Shown here: positions 5,828-14,459 of the stretch, piece by piece
Layout of the letters: each line of letters starts with the position of its first letter
Position numbering within the stretch: position 1 is the first letter of the stretch
Origin: Haliea sp041746975
Lineage (GTDB): Bacteria > Pseudomonadota > Gammaproteobacteria > Pseudomonadales > Halieaceae
Length of the DNA stretch: 24,156 nucleotides
Direction: 5' to 3'
NCBI GenBank assembly: GCA_041746975.1
Contig: JBGTGB010000354.1
Coordinates: 1 to 24,156 of the forward strand
The notes under the pieces: generated by a model
What the model saw: only the letters and a program-made list of their open reading frames with translations
Told to the model about the DNA's origin: nothing
Database searches by the model: none
Translations under genes and position numbers: made by a program

Positions 5828-8239
5828 ATGGGTTCATCCTCTGTTATCGATCTGCCCCTACTTCCCCTGCGCGATGTCGTGGTCTACCCGCATATGGTAT
5901 TGCCGCTGTTCGTCGGCCGGGAAAAGTCTGTCGAGGCGCTGGAAGACGCCATGGCCGGCGGCAAGCAGGTCCTGCTGGTTGCCCAGCGCAACGCCGCCGA
6001 CGACAACCCCGGGGTAGACGATATTTACCAGGTGGGTACGGTTTCCAATATCCTGCAGTTGCTCAAGCTTCCCGACGGTACCATCAAGGTACTGGTTGAG
6101 GGCAGCTACCGGGCGGTTATTGACAACGTCGATGACGAGGGCCGCTTCACCGTGGCCGGCGTCCGCGAAATCGAGGCAGACGAAATCCCCGACGCCGAGG
6201 CCGAGGGACTGCTGCGCTCCACGATCTCCCAGTTTGAAAAGTACGTCAACCTGAGCAAGAAGGTGCCCGCCGAAGTACTGACGTCCCTCTCCGGTATCGA
6301 CGAGCCGGGCCGACTGGCAGATACCATAGCCGCCCACATGAGCGTGGACCTGCAGGAGAAGCAGAAGATCCTGGAAATTGCCCAGGTGCGTGCGCGTCTG
6401 GAGCATCTGATGGGTCTGATGGAAGCCGAGATCGACCTGTTCCAGGTCGAAAAGCGCATTCGCGGCCGGGTAAAGAAACAGATGGAAAAGAGCCAGCGCG
6501 AGTACTACCTAAACGAACAGATGAAAGCGATACAGAAGGAACTGGGGGATCTCGACGAAGCCCCCAGCGAGATGGATGACCTGCAGGCCCGTATTGAAGA
6601 TGCGCGCATGCCCGACGAGGCCAGGACCAAGGCCCTGGGCGAATTGAACAAGCTCAAAATGATGTCGCCCATGTCGGCCGAAGCCTCCGTGGTGCGCAGC
6701 TACATCGACTGGATGGTCAGTGTACCCTGGGCAAAGCGCAGTAAGGTCAAGCACGATCTCAAGCGCGCCTCTACGATTCTCAACGAAGATCACTACGGTC
6801 TCGAGGAAGTCAAGGAACGGATACTGGAATACCTCGCCGTGCAGAAGCGGGTACGCAAGGTCAAGGGGCCGGTGCTGTGCCTGGTGGGCCCACCCGGCGT
6901 CGGCAAGACCTCGCTGGGTGAATCTCTCGCCCGCGCGACCAACCGCAAGTTCGTACGCATGGCGCTGGGTGGGGTCCGCGATGAGGCCGAGATCCGCGGG
7001 CATCGCCGCACCTATATTGGTTCAATGCCCGGTAAACTGCTGCAGAAAATGTCCAAGGCGGGTGTCCGCAACCCGCTGTTCCTCCTCGACGAGATCGACA
7101 AGATGGGCATGGACCATCGCGGCGACCCCGCATCCGCGATGCTGGAGGTGCTGGACCCGGAGCAGAATCATGCGTTCAACGATCACTACCTGGAGGTCGA
7201 CTATGACCTCTCGGATGTGATGTTCGTCTGCACCTCCAATACCATGAATATTCCCGGACCCTTGCTGGACCGGATGGAAGTCATACGGATTCCCGGCTAT
7301 ACCGAGGACGAGAAGGTCAATATTGCCGAGCGCTACCTTACCCCCAAGCAACTGAAGCAAAACGGGCTGGCGAAAAATGAGGTCAGCATTGCCGCAGGCA
7401 CCGTGATCGACATTATCCGCTATTACACTCGGGAAGCGGGAGTGCGCGCCCTGGAGCGTGAGATTGCCAAGATTTGCCGGAAAATGGTCAAGCGCGCCGC
7501 TCTGGAGGAGATCACCGTAGACACGGAAGTAACTCCCGAAATGCTCCCGGATCTGCTGGGCGTGCGCAAGTTCAATTACGGTATTGCCGAAGAGGAAAAC
7601 AAGATCGGCCAGGTCACGGGGCTCGCCTGGACCTCGGTGGGCGGTGAGTTGCTGACAATTGAGGCCGCTTCCGTGGCGGGCAAGGGTCGCTACGTGAAGA
7701 CCGGCTCCCTGGGCGATGTGATGCAGGAATCCATCCAGGCAGCCACCACAGTAATCCGCAGCCGCTCACAGATGCTGGGTATTGCCGCATCGTGGCATGA
7801 AAAGCACGATGTGCACATCCACGTGCCTGAAGGAGCGACGCCCAAGGATGGGCCCAGCGCCGGGGTGGCTATGTGCACTGCGCTGGTATCAGTCTGCGCG
7901 GGGATCGCGGTCCGCGCCGATGTGGCGATGACTGGGGAAATCACCCTGCGCGGCGAAGTGCTGCCCATCGGCGGACTGAAGGAAAAGCTGCTGGCGGCGC
8001 GCCGCGGCGGCATCAAGACAGTCATCATTCCGAAGGAGAACGAACGCGACCTCAAGGAAGTGCCCGACAACATCAAACAACACTTGGAGATCCGGCCGGT
8101 GAAGTGGATTGATGAAGTGCTGGGGATTGCCCTGGAGCACATGCCGGAGCCGCTGACAGATGAAGAGTACCTCGCGCCGGCACCGGGTACCGGTCAGGAA
8201 GCCGGCCAGGGCGAGAAAAATCGCATAAATACGCACTGA
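5828..8239 (+). CDS. lon: ATP-dependent protease Lon (LonA type)
   Basis: The product is 803 residues, against 784 in E. coli. The N-terminal substrate-binding domain starts LPLLPLRDVVVYPHMVLPLFVGR. The AAA+ domain has Walker A GPPGVGKT (354-361) and a Walker B LFLLDEIDK. The serine-lysine protease domain has Ser677 in PKDGPSAG and Lys720 in GGLKEKLL, each two short of E. coli Ser679 and Lys722. Lon degrades misfolded and regulatory proteins in the cytoplasm as a hexamer. GGAG with 8-base spacing precedes ATG 5828. The promoter upstream indicates heat-shock control separate from clpPX. Confidence 0.98.
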   Translation: MGSSSVIDLPLLPLRDVVVYPHMVLPLFVGREKSVEALEDAMAGGKQVLLVAQRNAADDNPGVDDIYQVGTVSNILQLLKLPDGTIKVLVEGSYRAVIDNVDDEGRFTVAGVREIEADEIPDAEAEGLLRSTISQFEKYVNLSKKVPAEVLTSLSGIDEPGRLADTIAAHMSVDLQEKQKILEIAQVRARLEHLMGLMEAEIDLFQVEKRIRGRVKKQMEKSQREYYLNEQMKAIQKELGDLDEAPSEMDDLQARIEDARMPDEARTKALGELNKLKMMSPMSAEASVVRSYIDWMVSVPWAKRSKVKHDLKRASTILNEDHYGLEEVKERILEYLAVQKRVRKVKGPVLCLVGPPGVGKTSLGESLARATNRKFVRMALGGVRDEAEIRGHRRTYIGSMPGKLLQKMSKAGVRNPLFLLDEIDKMGMDHRGDPASAMLEVLDPEQNHAFNDHYLEVDYDLSDVMFVCTSNTMNIPGPLLDRMEVIRIPGYTEDEKVNIAERYLTPKQLKQNGLAKNEVSIAAGTVIDIIRYYTREAGVRALEREIAKICRKMVKRAALEEITVDTEVTPEMLPDLLGVRKFNYGIAEEENKIGQVTGLAWTSVGGELLTIEAASVAGKGRYVKTGSLGDVMQESIQAATTVIRSRSQMLGIAASWHEKHDVHIHVPEGATPKDGPSAGVAMCTALVSVCAGIAVRADVAMTGEITLRGEVLPIGGLKEKLLAARRGGIKTVIIPKENERDLKEVPDNIKQHLEIRPVKWIDEVLGIALEHMPEPLTDEEYLAPAPGTGQEAGQGEKNRINTH

Positions 8240-8253
8240 AAAAGGGGTTTCGG

Positions 8254-8281
8254 TTGACCCTGAGTTCGGCTCTGGTATAAA
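8254..8281 (+). promoter_or_regulatory. Strong extended -10 sigma-70 promoter for hupB
   Basis: TTGACC (8254-8259), a 16-bp spacer ending TGG, and TATAAA (8276-8281) match the consensus at 5 of 6 positions in each box and add an extended -10 TGn. Transcription would start near 8288, giving a leader of about 165 nt. It fits the high expression expected of HU. Confidence 0.75.
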
Positions 8282-8416
8282 GTCGAGCCCCTGATTCCAG
8301 TGCTGTTCCTCACGGTTTGGGCGTCATCGGGCGCCACAGAGAGCAGCTGGACACGCTTTCTGGTGCATTCCGCGGCACCATGAATTTCACCGCGCGTTGC
8401 CGCGGCTACAACTCGC

Positions 8417-8428
8417 GACATTAATGTC
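8417..8428 (+). promoter_or_regulatory. 12-bp perfect palindrome in the hupB leader
   Basis: GACATTAATGTC is a perfect palindrome ending 24 bases before the hupB start codon and well downstream of the strong promoter. It could be an operator or chance. A TGGTGC/GCACCA stem-loop (8361-8380) lies earlier in the same leader. Confidence 0.3.
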
Positions 8429-8452
8429 AGATAACACTTCAAGGGGATACCT

Positions 8453-8728
8453 GTGAACAAAACCGAACTTATCGATGCCATCGCCGCTGCCGCTGATCTG
8501 CCCAAGGCCTCTGCCGGACGCGCTCTCGATGCCATTGTCGACAGCATTACAGAAGCACTCAGCAAAGGTGACCAGGTAACTCTGGTGGGCTTTGGCACAT
8601 TTGCTGTGAAACATCGCGCGGCGCGTGAGGGCCGTAATCCGCAGACCGGACAGAGCATCCAGATCAAGGCGTCAAATGTGCCTGGCTTCAAGGCAGGCAA
8701 GGCACTCAAGGATGCGGTCAACGCCTGA
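8453..8728 (+). CDS. hupB: DNA-binding protein HU-beta
   Basis: The product is 91 residues, the family length. It begins with GTG, as I recall for E. coli hupB, preceded by AAGGGG. MNKTELIDAIAAAADLPKASAGRALDA is the dimerising helical part, and GRNPQTGQSIQI followed by VPGFKAGKALKDAV forms the DNA-binding arm and C-terminal helix. HU bends and compacts DNA and affects replication, repair and transcription. Its place between lon and ppiD is conserved in Gammaproteobacteria. It has its own promoter and terminator and is probably expressed largely independently of lon. Confidence 0.98.
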   Translation: MNKTELIDAIAAAADLPKASAGRALDAIVDSITEALSKGDQVTLVGFGTFAVKHRAAREGRNPQTGQSIQIKASNVPGFKAGKALKDAVNA

Positions 8729-8813
8729 GTCGCAGTGTCCGGAGGAGCCCAGGGCGCCGGGTATTCCAACAGCTCTCAGCTCCACCAATGACGCAGTAAC
8801 TGTCCAGGGAAAG

Positions 8814-8837
8814 GCGCACTCAAGAGTGCGCTTTTTT
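8814..8837 (+). terminator. Intrinsic terminator after hupB
   Basis: GCGCACT (8814-8820), loop CAAG, AGTGCGC (8825-8831), then six T (8832-8837). It lies 85 bases past the hupB stop and only 26 before ppiD, so ppiD needs read-through or its own promoter overlapping the hairpin. Confidence 0.9.
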
Positions 8838-8863
8838 GTTGCTACATAGTGGAAATATGAACC

Positions 8864-10744
8864 ATGCTTCAGGATATTCGCAAGAGCACCCAGGGAACCG
8901 CGGCCAAGGTCGTCATCGGCCTTATCGTTATTTCTTTTGCCCTTTTTGGCATCGAGTCGATTCTTCTCGGCGGCGGTGGCAGCAGTGTGGCGGAAGTCAA
9001 CGGTGAATCGGTCAGTCCCCTGGAGCTGCAGCAGGCGGTGGATACCCAGCGCAGGCAGTTGATGGCAATGATGGGCGACGACCTCGATCCGGAACTGCTG
9101 GATGAGCAGCGCCTGGGTGCCCGGGCGCTGGAGGGCATTATCAACCGCAAGCTGGTGATGCAATCTGCCCGCGGCATGGGCCTGACCGTATCCGAGGAGG
9201 AGCTGGGAGCGGTCATCGGCGGCATGGAACAGTTCCATATCGATGGCCAGTTCTCACCGGAAATGTACCGGAGCATGCTGGCGTCCGCAGGCTACACTCC
9301 CGGCGCCTTCAAGCAGGCGCTCAGGGATGATCTCGTTCTGAACCAACTGCGCGCGGGATTGACCGGCAGCGATTTCGCGACCCCCGCTGAGCTGGCGCTG
9401 AACGCCCGGGTGCTTGCCGAACGGCGTGATATTCGTTACCTGACCATTCCGCTGGAGCCGTTTCTGGCCGCATCGGAGCCCGCTACCGCCGAGGTAGCGG
9501 CCTGGTACCGTGCCAACGAGGAACGCTTCATGAGTCCCGAGTCGGTGGAGCTGGATTACGTGGAGTTGGCCCTGGAGGACTTTCGTGAGCCGGTGGCGGA
9601 ACGTGACCTCGAGGAGGAATACCGGATCGAGGTTGACAGCTATCAATACCAGACCGAGAACCGTGTTGCGCACATCCTCCTGGAGCGGGCCAGCGGCGAA
9701 TCCGCGGATGACTACGCCGGGCGTATAGCAGCGGCGCAGGCGGCATTGGCCGCAGGGCAGGATTTCGCTGCAGTGGCAGCAGAGCTGTCCGATGATGTCG
9801 GTTCGGCCAGCAATGGTGGTGATCTCGGCTTCAGCGCCGGCGACGCGTTTCCGGAGGAAATGGAGGCTGCGATTGCCCAGCTGGAGATCGACGTGATTTC
9901 CGAGCCGGTGGTGACTGAGGCCGGCACTCACATCCTGCTGGTGACAGAACGTCGCGAGGCCGATCCGCCGACTCTTGCGGAACTTCGGCCGCAGCTGGAA
10001 TTGCGCTTGCAGGATCGCCAGGCTCGGGTCGCTCTGTTACTGGCGGTGGAGCGTCTGCGTGATCTCGTCTTTACCGCGAGCGACCTGTCACGCCCGGCGG
10101 AAGAGCTGGGCCTGGAAGTCAAACGCAGTGAGCCGGTTACCCGTGACCAGCAGACTGGCCCGCTGGCTGCGCCCGGGATTCTCCGCGCCGCCTTCTCGGA
10201 AGATGTTCTCGGACTGGGCCACAACAGTGAAGTCGTGGAGCTTGGCGGTGACCGTTTTATGGCCGTGAACCTGCATCGGCACAACAAGCCTGAGCTCCAG
10301 CCACTCGAGGCAGTAGAGGCAGCTATCGTGGCGGATCTTACCCGGGAGCGGGCGCGAGAGGCGCTGCAACGCGCTGCCGAGGAGGCAGTGGTGGCAGTCG
10401 CCGCGGGCACTGAGACCATGGAGGCCCTGGCGCTGCGGGAAGGTTATGACTGGCAGGTCGAGCTCGGTGCGCGTCGCGACAACAGCACTGTCCCGGCGCC
10501 GGTACTGCAGCGCGCCTTCACTCTGCCGGCACCTGCCTCAAACCCGGTGGTCGATTACGTTCTCCAAACATCCGGCGATGCCCAGGTGTTGCAGCTGGTA
10601 CGCGTAGAGCCCGGTGAGCTGGCTGGTCTGCCTCCGGAGCAGCAGCGCACTCTGCGACAGCGCATAGCGGGCGAGTTCGGGGCCGTATTGCAGACCGAGC
10701 ACGAACAGGGCCTGCGCACCGCCGCCGAGATTTCCGTTCTTTGA
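8864..10744 (+). CDS. ppiD: Periplasmic folding chaperone PpiD (SurA-N and parvulin domains)
   Basis: The product is 626 residues, as expected for PpiD. MLQDIRKSTQGTAAKVVIG leads into one membrane segment (about residues 16-35), which anchors the protein in the inner membrane with the bulk in the periplasm. A SurA-like N-terminal chaperone region follows (VAEVNGESVSPLELQQAV and on). A parvulin-type rotamase domain spans about residues 268-370 (VAHILLERASG to GTHILLVTERRE), with the DLGFSAGDAFPEEME strand-loop. PpiD works near the SecYEG translocon on emerging envelope proteins. In E. coli the PpiD parvulin domain has little isomerase activity, and I cannot judge this one. Confidence 0.95.
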   Translation: MLQDIRKSTQGTAAKVVIGLIVISFALFGIESILLGGGGSSVAEVNGESVSPLELQQAVDTQRRQLMAMMGDDLDPELLDEQRLGARALEGIINRKLVMQSARGMGLTVSEEELGAVIGGMEQFHIDGQFSPEMYRSMLASAGYTPGAFKQALRDDLVLNQLRAGLTGSDFATPAELALNARVLAERRDIRYLTIPLEPFLAASEPATAEVAAWYRANEERFMSPESVELDYVELALEDFREPVAERDLEEEYRIEVDSYQYQTENRVAHILLERASGESADDYAGRIAAAQAALAAGQDFAAVAAELSDDVGSASNGGDLGFSAGDAFPEEMEAAIAQLEIDVISEPVVTEAGTHILLVTERREADPPTLAELRPQLELRLQDRQARVALLLAVERLRDLVFTASDLSRPAEELGLEVKRSEPVTRDQQTGPLAAPGILRAAFSEDVLGLGHNSEVVELGGDRFMAVNLHRHNKPELQPLEAVEAAIVADLTRERAREALQRAAEEAVVAVAAGTETMEALALREGYDWQVELGARRDNSTVPAPVLQRAFTLPAPASNPVVDYVLQTSGDAQVLQLVRVEPGELAGLPPEQQRTLRQRIAGEFGAVLQTEHEQGLRTAAEISVL

Positions 10745-10773
10745 TGTAGCCCGACAGGACGCTGACTGACACC

Positions 10774-11949
10774 ATGGCCAGACGAATTCTTACGCTCAAC
10801 CAGATTTCGGTGAAAGGCTTGGAGCGCCTGCCGCGCGAAGGCTATGAGATCGCCAGCGAGTTTACTCACCCGGATGCCATCCTCCTGCGCAGCCACACTC
10901 TGCAGGCCTCTGATATTGCCGATTCAGTGCTGGCAATTGCCCGCGCCGGCGCCGGGGTCAACAATATCCCGGTGGCGGAGTGCACCCGCCGTGGCGTACC
11001 CGTATTCAACTCCCCGGGCGCCAATGCCAACGCGGTCAAGGAGCTGGTGGCCGCCGGTCTCCTGCTGGGTTCCCGAGGCATTGTAGAGGGTCTGGCCTAC
11101 GTCGACGGGCTTGCCGGCAGCACTGATGCCGCAGAATTGCACCGCACCCTGGAAGCGAACAAAAAACATTTCAAGGGTAACGAACTGCGCGGCAAAACTC
11201 TGGGCATCGTTGGCCTCGGCGCGATCGGCTCCCTGGTTGCGGACATGGCCCTGACTCTGGGCATGGACGTGATCGGTTACGACCCGGCGCTGTCAGTGGA
11301 CGCGGCCTGGCGCCTGTCCAGCCAGGTGCGCAAAGCGGATACGCTGTCCGCGGTATTTACCCGCAGCGACTACGTCACCCTGCATCTGCCGGCGCTGGAG
11401 TCGACCCGCGCCCTGGTCAACGCCGAGCTACTGAGCGCGATGCCGGCTCATGCCTGCCTGCTGAACTTTGCCCGCCAGGAAATCGTCGACGAAAAAGCGC
11501 TGTTGGGGGCCCTGGAACGCGGCCAACTGCGCAAGTACATCGCCGACTTTCCCAGCCCCGCCCTGATCGGACGCAAGGACGTTGTCCTCCTGCCGCACAT
11601 CGGCGCCAGCACGGACGAGGCCGAAGACAACTGCGCCATCATGGCCGCAGACCAGCTCCGGGACTTTCTCGAGAACGGCAATATCCGCAACGCGGTGAAT
11701 TTCCCCACCCTGCAGTTGGAACGTGCAGGTGGCTGTCGCCTGGCGGTAACCAACTCCAACGTGCCGAAGATCCTCGGCAGTGTGCTCTCCATTCTTGCGG
11801 AGCTGAATATCAACGTTGTCGATATGCTGAACAAGAGCAGGGAAGATATTGCCTATAATCTGATCGATATGGATATCTGCCCCGCTGAGTCAAGCTTGGC
11901 ATCCATGCGTGCGCTGGACGGCGTAATCAATGTCAGGGTGATTCCCTAG
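10774..11949 (+). CDS. serA: D-3-phosphoglycerate dehydrogenase, short form with ACT domain
   Basis: The product is 391 residues. The NAD-binding fold has GLGAIG (147-152) and the acidic Asp170 in GYDP. Arg234 (LLNFARQEIVDE) and His275 (LPHIGAST) match the substrate-binding arginine and catalytic histidine of D-2-hydroxyacid dehydrogenases. A C-terminal ACT domain (about 321-391) suggests serine or other amino-acid feedback. The enzyme would catalyse the first step of serine synthesis, 3-phosphoglycerate to phosphohydroxypyruvate. The usual Glu-Pro before the histidine is replaced by FPSP (259-262), as I recall for the ~390-residue subfamily. The gene lies 29 bases after ppiD with no clear ribosome site, and DUF1285 follows. 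Another hydroxyacid substrate is possible. Confidence 0.82.
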   Translation: MARRILTLNQISVKGLERLPREGYEIASEFTHPDAILLRSHTLQASDIADSVLAIARAGAGVNNIPVAECTRRGVPVFNSPGANANAVKELVAAGLLLGSRGIVEGLAYVDGLAGSTDAAELHRTLEANKKHFKGNELRGKTLGIVGLGAIGSLVADMALTLGMDVIGYDPALSVDAAWRLSSQVRKADTLSAVFTRSDYVTLHLPALESTRALVNAELLSAMPAHACLLNFARQEIVDEKALLGALERGQLRKYIADFPSPALIGRKDVVLLPHIGASTDEAEDNCAIMAADQLRDFLENGNIRNAVNFPTLQLERAGGCRLAVTNSNVPKILGSVLSILAELNINVVDMLNKSREDIAYNLIDMDICPAESSLASMRALDGVINVRVIP

Positions 11950-11993
11950 CCCGGTAAGGCCGGGGTCGCCCTTCGGAACTTGAGGCCAGGACC

Positions 11994-12518
11994 ATGGCTG
12001 ACCCCATCGACACCCTCGCGAAACAGGCCCGCAATTTCGACAACCCTCCATTGGAGCGCTGGCATCCGCCCTTATCCGGGGACATCGATATCCGCATTGC
12101 CGCGGATGGCAGCTGGTATCACGAGGGCCGGATTATCGCCCGTGAGGCAATCGTGCGCCTGTTTGCCAGCATCCTGCGGCGGGAGGAGGACGGAGACTAC
12201 TATCTGGTCACGCCGGGGGAGAAGTGGCGGGTCACAGTTGAACTGCACCCACTGATCGTCACCGAGGTCGACCGGCGCGAAGAATCCGGCGGGCCGCTGC
12301 TGGTTGCGCGTCTGAACACCGGCCGCGAAGTTCCCATCGACGGGGATCACCCTCTTTTTCTTGAGCCCGCCGTTGGCGATGTCGCTGCAATTACCCTGCC
12401 GCACGGACTCAGTGCGCTGCTCTCCCGTGCGGCCTGGTATCGCTTGGTGGATAGTGCTGAGGAAAGGGAAGGGCGCCTGCAGATTGCCAGTGCCGGACAT
12501 TGGTTCCCGCTGCAGTGA
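11994..12518 (+). CDS. DUF1285 family protein
   Basis: The product is 174 residues. The segment PLERWHPPLSGDIDIRI, then DGSWYHEGRII, REAIVRLFASILRREEDG and YYLVTPGEKWRV, follows the DUF1285 pattern, a small soluble alpha/beta family common in Proteobacteria with known crystal structures but no established function. There is no signal peptide or membrane segment. GAGG at 11982-11985 precedes ATG 11994. It starts 44 bases after the serA-like gene on the same strand, so a shared transcript is likely. Its stop codon lies in the loop of a strong hairpin. Confidence 0.9.
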   Translation: MADPIDTLAKQARNFDNPPLERWHPPLSGDIDIRIAADGSWYHEGRIIAREAIVRLFASILRREEDGDYYLVTPGEKWRVTVELHPLIVTEVDRREESGGPLLVARLNTGREVPIDGDHPLFLEPAVGDVAAITLPHGLSALLSRAAWYRLVDSAEEREGRLQIASAGHWFPLQ

Positions 12519-12529
12519 GCTGCAGCGGG
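12506..12529. other. Perfect 10-bp hairpin spanning the DUF1285 stop codon
   Basis: CCCGCTGCAG (12506-12515), loop TGAG, CTGCAGCGGG (12520-12529). The TGA stop of the upstream gene lies in the loop. There is no T tract on either strand. It sits between two convergent genes (DUF1285 and the ETF dehydrogenase end at 12540), so it may stabilise both transcript ends. Confidence 0.6.
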
Positions 12530-12539
12530 GGCGAGAGAT

Positions 12540-14192
12540 TTACATATTCGGGTAATTCGGCCCGCCAAAGCCTTCCGGGGTAACCCAGACGATATTCTGC
12601 GCGGGGTCCTTGATGTCACAGGTCTTGCAGTGCACGCAGTTCTGGGCGTTGATCTGGAACCGCTGGCCCTTGGCATCCTCCACGATTTCATACACGCCTG
12701 CCGGGCAGTAGCGCTGGGCAGGTTCATCGTACTGCGGCAGGTTCTCGTCCAGCGGTATGTTCGGGTCGATAAGGGTTAGATGGCAGGGCTGATCTTCCTC
12801 GTGGTTGGTGTTGGAGAGAAAAACCGAGGACAGGCGATCGAAGCTGATCTTGTTGTCCGGCTTCGGGTAGTCCGGCTTCTTGCTCTCGCTGGCCAGCTTC
12901 AGGGTGGCGTGATCGGGCACCGTGTCATTGAGGGTGAACGGGAGCTTGCCGCCAAAGATGTTCTGCTCGATCCAGACCATGGCCGAGCCGAACAGGAAGC
13001 CGAACTTGTGCATGAACCCGCTGAAGTTGCGGGTGGTGTACAGCTCTTCGTGGAGCCAGGAGTTTTCCACCTTGTCGGCAAACCCTGTCAAATCCGCCGG
13101 GGCCGACTCGCCCTGGGCGAGCGCCTCTACAACAGCCTCGGCTGCGAGCATGCCACTCTTCATGGCCGTGTGATTACCCTTGATCTTCACCGCGTTGAGC
13201 GTGCCGGCGTCACAGCCTATGAGGAGACCGCCGGGAAAGTGCATTCTCGGCAGGGAGTTGAGACCGCCCTTGGCAATGGCACGGGCCCCGTAGCCGATGC
13301 GTGAGCCACCCTCCAGATATTTCAGGGTTTCCGGGTGGTGTTTCCAGCGCTGGAACTCCGCGAAGGGGTTCAGGTGCGGATTGCTGTAATTGAGGTCGGT
13401 GATCAAGCCCAGGTAAACCTGGTTGTTTTCCGCGTGGTAGAGGAAGGCGCCCCCGCTGGCGCCGTTTTCCTGCAGCGGCCAACCCAGTCCATGAACCACC
13501 AGTCCTTCCTGATGCTTGTCCGCGGGAATCTCCCAGATTTCCTTGATACCGATGCCGTAGTGCTGGGGATCCTTACCCTGGTTCAGGTCGAACTGGCGGA
13601 TCAGCTGCTTGCCCAGGTGTCCGCGACAACCCTCAGCGAACAGGGTGTATTTCGCATGCAGTTCCATGCCCGGTGTGTAGCTATCCTTTTTCTCGCCATC
13701 GGCGGCAATGCCCATGTCGCCGGTTGCGATGCCCTTGACCCGGCCGTCGGCGTGGAACAGGACCTCTGCGGCGGCGAAGCCGGGGTAGACCTCAACACCC
13801 AGGTTCTCGGCTTGCTCTGCCAGCCAGCGGCAGACATTACCCATGGACACAATGTAGTTGCCTTCATTATGGGTGGGTCTGGGAATCATGAAGTTGGGCA
13901 GCTTGATCGCTTTTTCGGCGCTGGTGTAGAAGAAGAAGCGGTCTTCGGTAACCTCAGTGGGCAGCGGTGCGCCCATTTCCTTCCAGGTTGGAAACAGTTC
14001 CGCCAGGGCGCGCGGCTCCAGCACCGCGCCAGAGAGAATGTGCGCGCCAACCTCGGAACCCTTTTCGACGACGCAGACAGTGACCTCGCGTTCCTGCTCC
14101 TGGGCCAATTGCATGATGCGACAGGCAGCGGACAGGCCCGCAGGCCCGGCGCCAACAATCACCACGTCAAATTCCATTGATTCACGTTCCAC
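12540..14192 (-). CDS. Electron transfer flavoprotein-ubiquinone oxidoreductase
   Basis: The product is 550 residues. FAD-binding GAGPAG (14-19) opens the protein. The C-terminal 4Fe-4S cluster ligands are Cys496 in RYCPAGVYE and Cys519, Cys522 and Cys525 in NCVHCKTCDIKDP, spaced as in mitochondrial ETF-QO. It takes electrons from reduced ETF and passes them to ubiquinone at the inner membrane, which links fatty-acid and amino-acid oxidation to respiration. I chose GTG 14192 because AGAGG (14205-14201) sits 8 bases upstream; an ATG five codons later has no ribosome site. It is divergent from etfBA, its direct partners. Confidence 0.97.
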   Translation of the reverse strand: MERESMEFDVVIVGAGPAGLSAACRIMQLAQEQEREVTVCVVEKGSEVGAHILSGAVLEPRALAELFPTWKEMGAPLPTEVTEDRFFFYTSAEKAIKLPNFMIPRPTHNEGNYIVSMGNVCRWLAEQAENLGVEVYPGFAAAEVLFHADGRVKGIATGDMGIAADGEKKDSYTPGMELHAKYTLFAEGCRGHLGKQLIRQFDLNQGKDPQHYGIGIKEIWEIPADKHQEGLVVHGLGWPLQENGASGGAFLYHAENNQVYLGLITDLNYSNPHLNPFAEFQRWKHHPETLKYLEGGSRIGYGARAIAKGGLNSLPRMHFPGGLLIGCDAGTLNAVKIKGNHTAMKSGMLAAEAVVEALAQGESAPADLTGFADKVENSWLHEELYTTRNFSGFMHKFGFLFGSAMVWIEQNIFGGKLPFTLNDTVPDHATLKLASESKKPDYPKPDNKISFDRLSSVFLSNTNHEEDQPCHLTLIDPNIPLDENLPQYDEPAQRYCPAGVYEIVEDAKGQRFQINAQNCVHCKTCDIKDPAQNIVWVTPEGFGGPNYPNM

Positions 14193-14239
14193 GGCAGCAT
14201 CCTCTGGTTGCGGGGGCAGGCAGGTATTGAATTAATCTG

Positions 14240-14269
14240 ATAAAAGTCCTGCAAGTATATAATTTTCAA
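14240..14269 (-). promoter_or_regulatory. Candidate promoter for the ETF dehydrogenase gene
   Basis: On the minus strand TTGAAA (14269-14264), an 18-bp spacer and TTTTAT (14245-14240) match the consensus at 5 and 4 of 6 positions. It lies about 50 bases before the GTG start. Confidence 0.4.
14258..14263 (+). promoter_or_regulatory. Possible -10 element for etfBA
   Basis: A perfect TATAAT has no clear -35 box at normal spacing. It would give a leader of about 190 nt. A second option is TTGACC at 14351-14356 with a poor -10. The leader holds a GGCGGC/GCCGCC stem-loop (14369-14386) and the palindrome TGGATATCCA (14299-14308). I see nothing else in the 14193-14459 gap. Confidence 0.28.
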
Positions 14270-14459
14270 AGGTTAAAGGCCATCAACGGGATGGATGTTG
14301 GATATCCAGCTTGTGTCCGCTCTGGTTTATTTTGCTGTCACCTGACGCTCTTGACCTCCCGTGGCTTTGGCGGCAACATAGCCGCCCGAACTCAATCCAG
14401 TGGTCTGCCTCTAGCGGTCCGACCCCTGTAACCCACCCGAAGCTAGCGTTGGAAATCCT

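Noticed and set aside
8380..8424. A 14-codon ORF in the hupB leader, considered as a leader peptide
   Set aside because: No ribosome site precedes its ATG and the sequence has no run of a regulatory amino acid.
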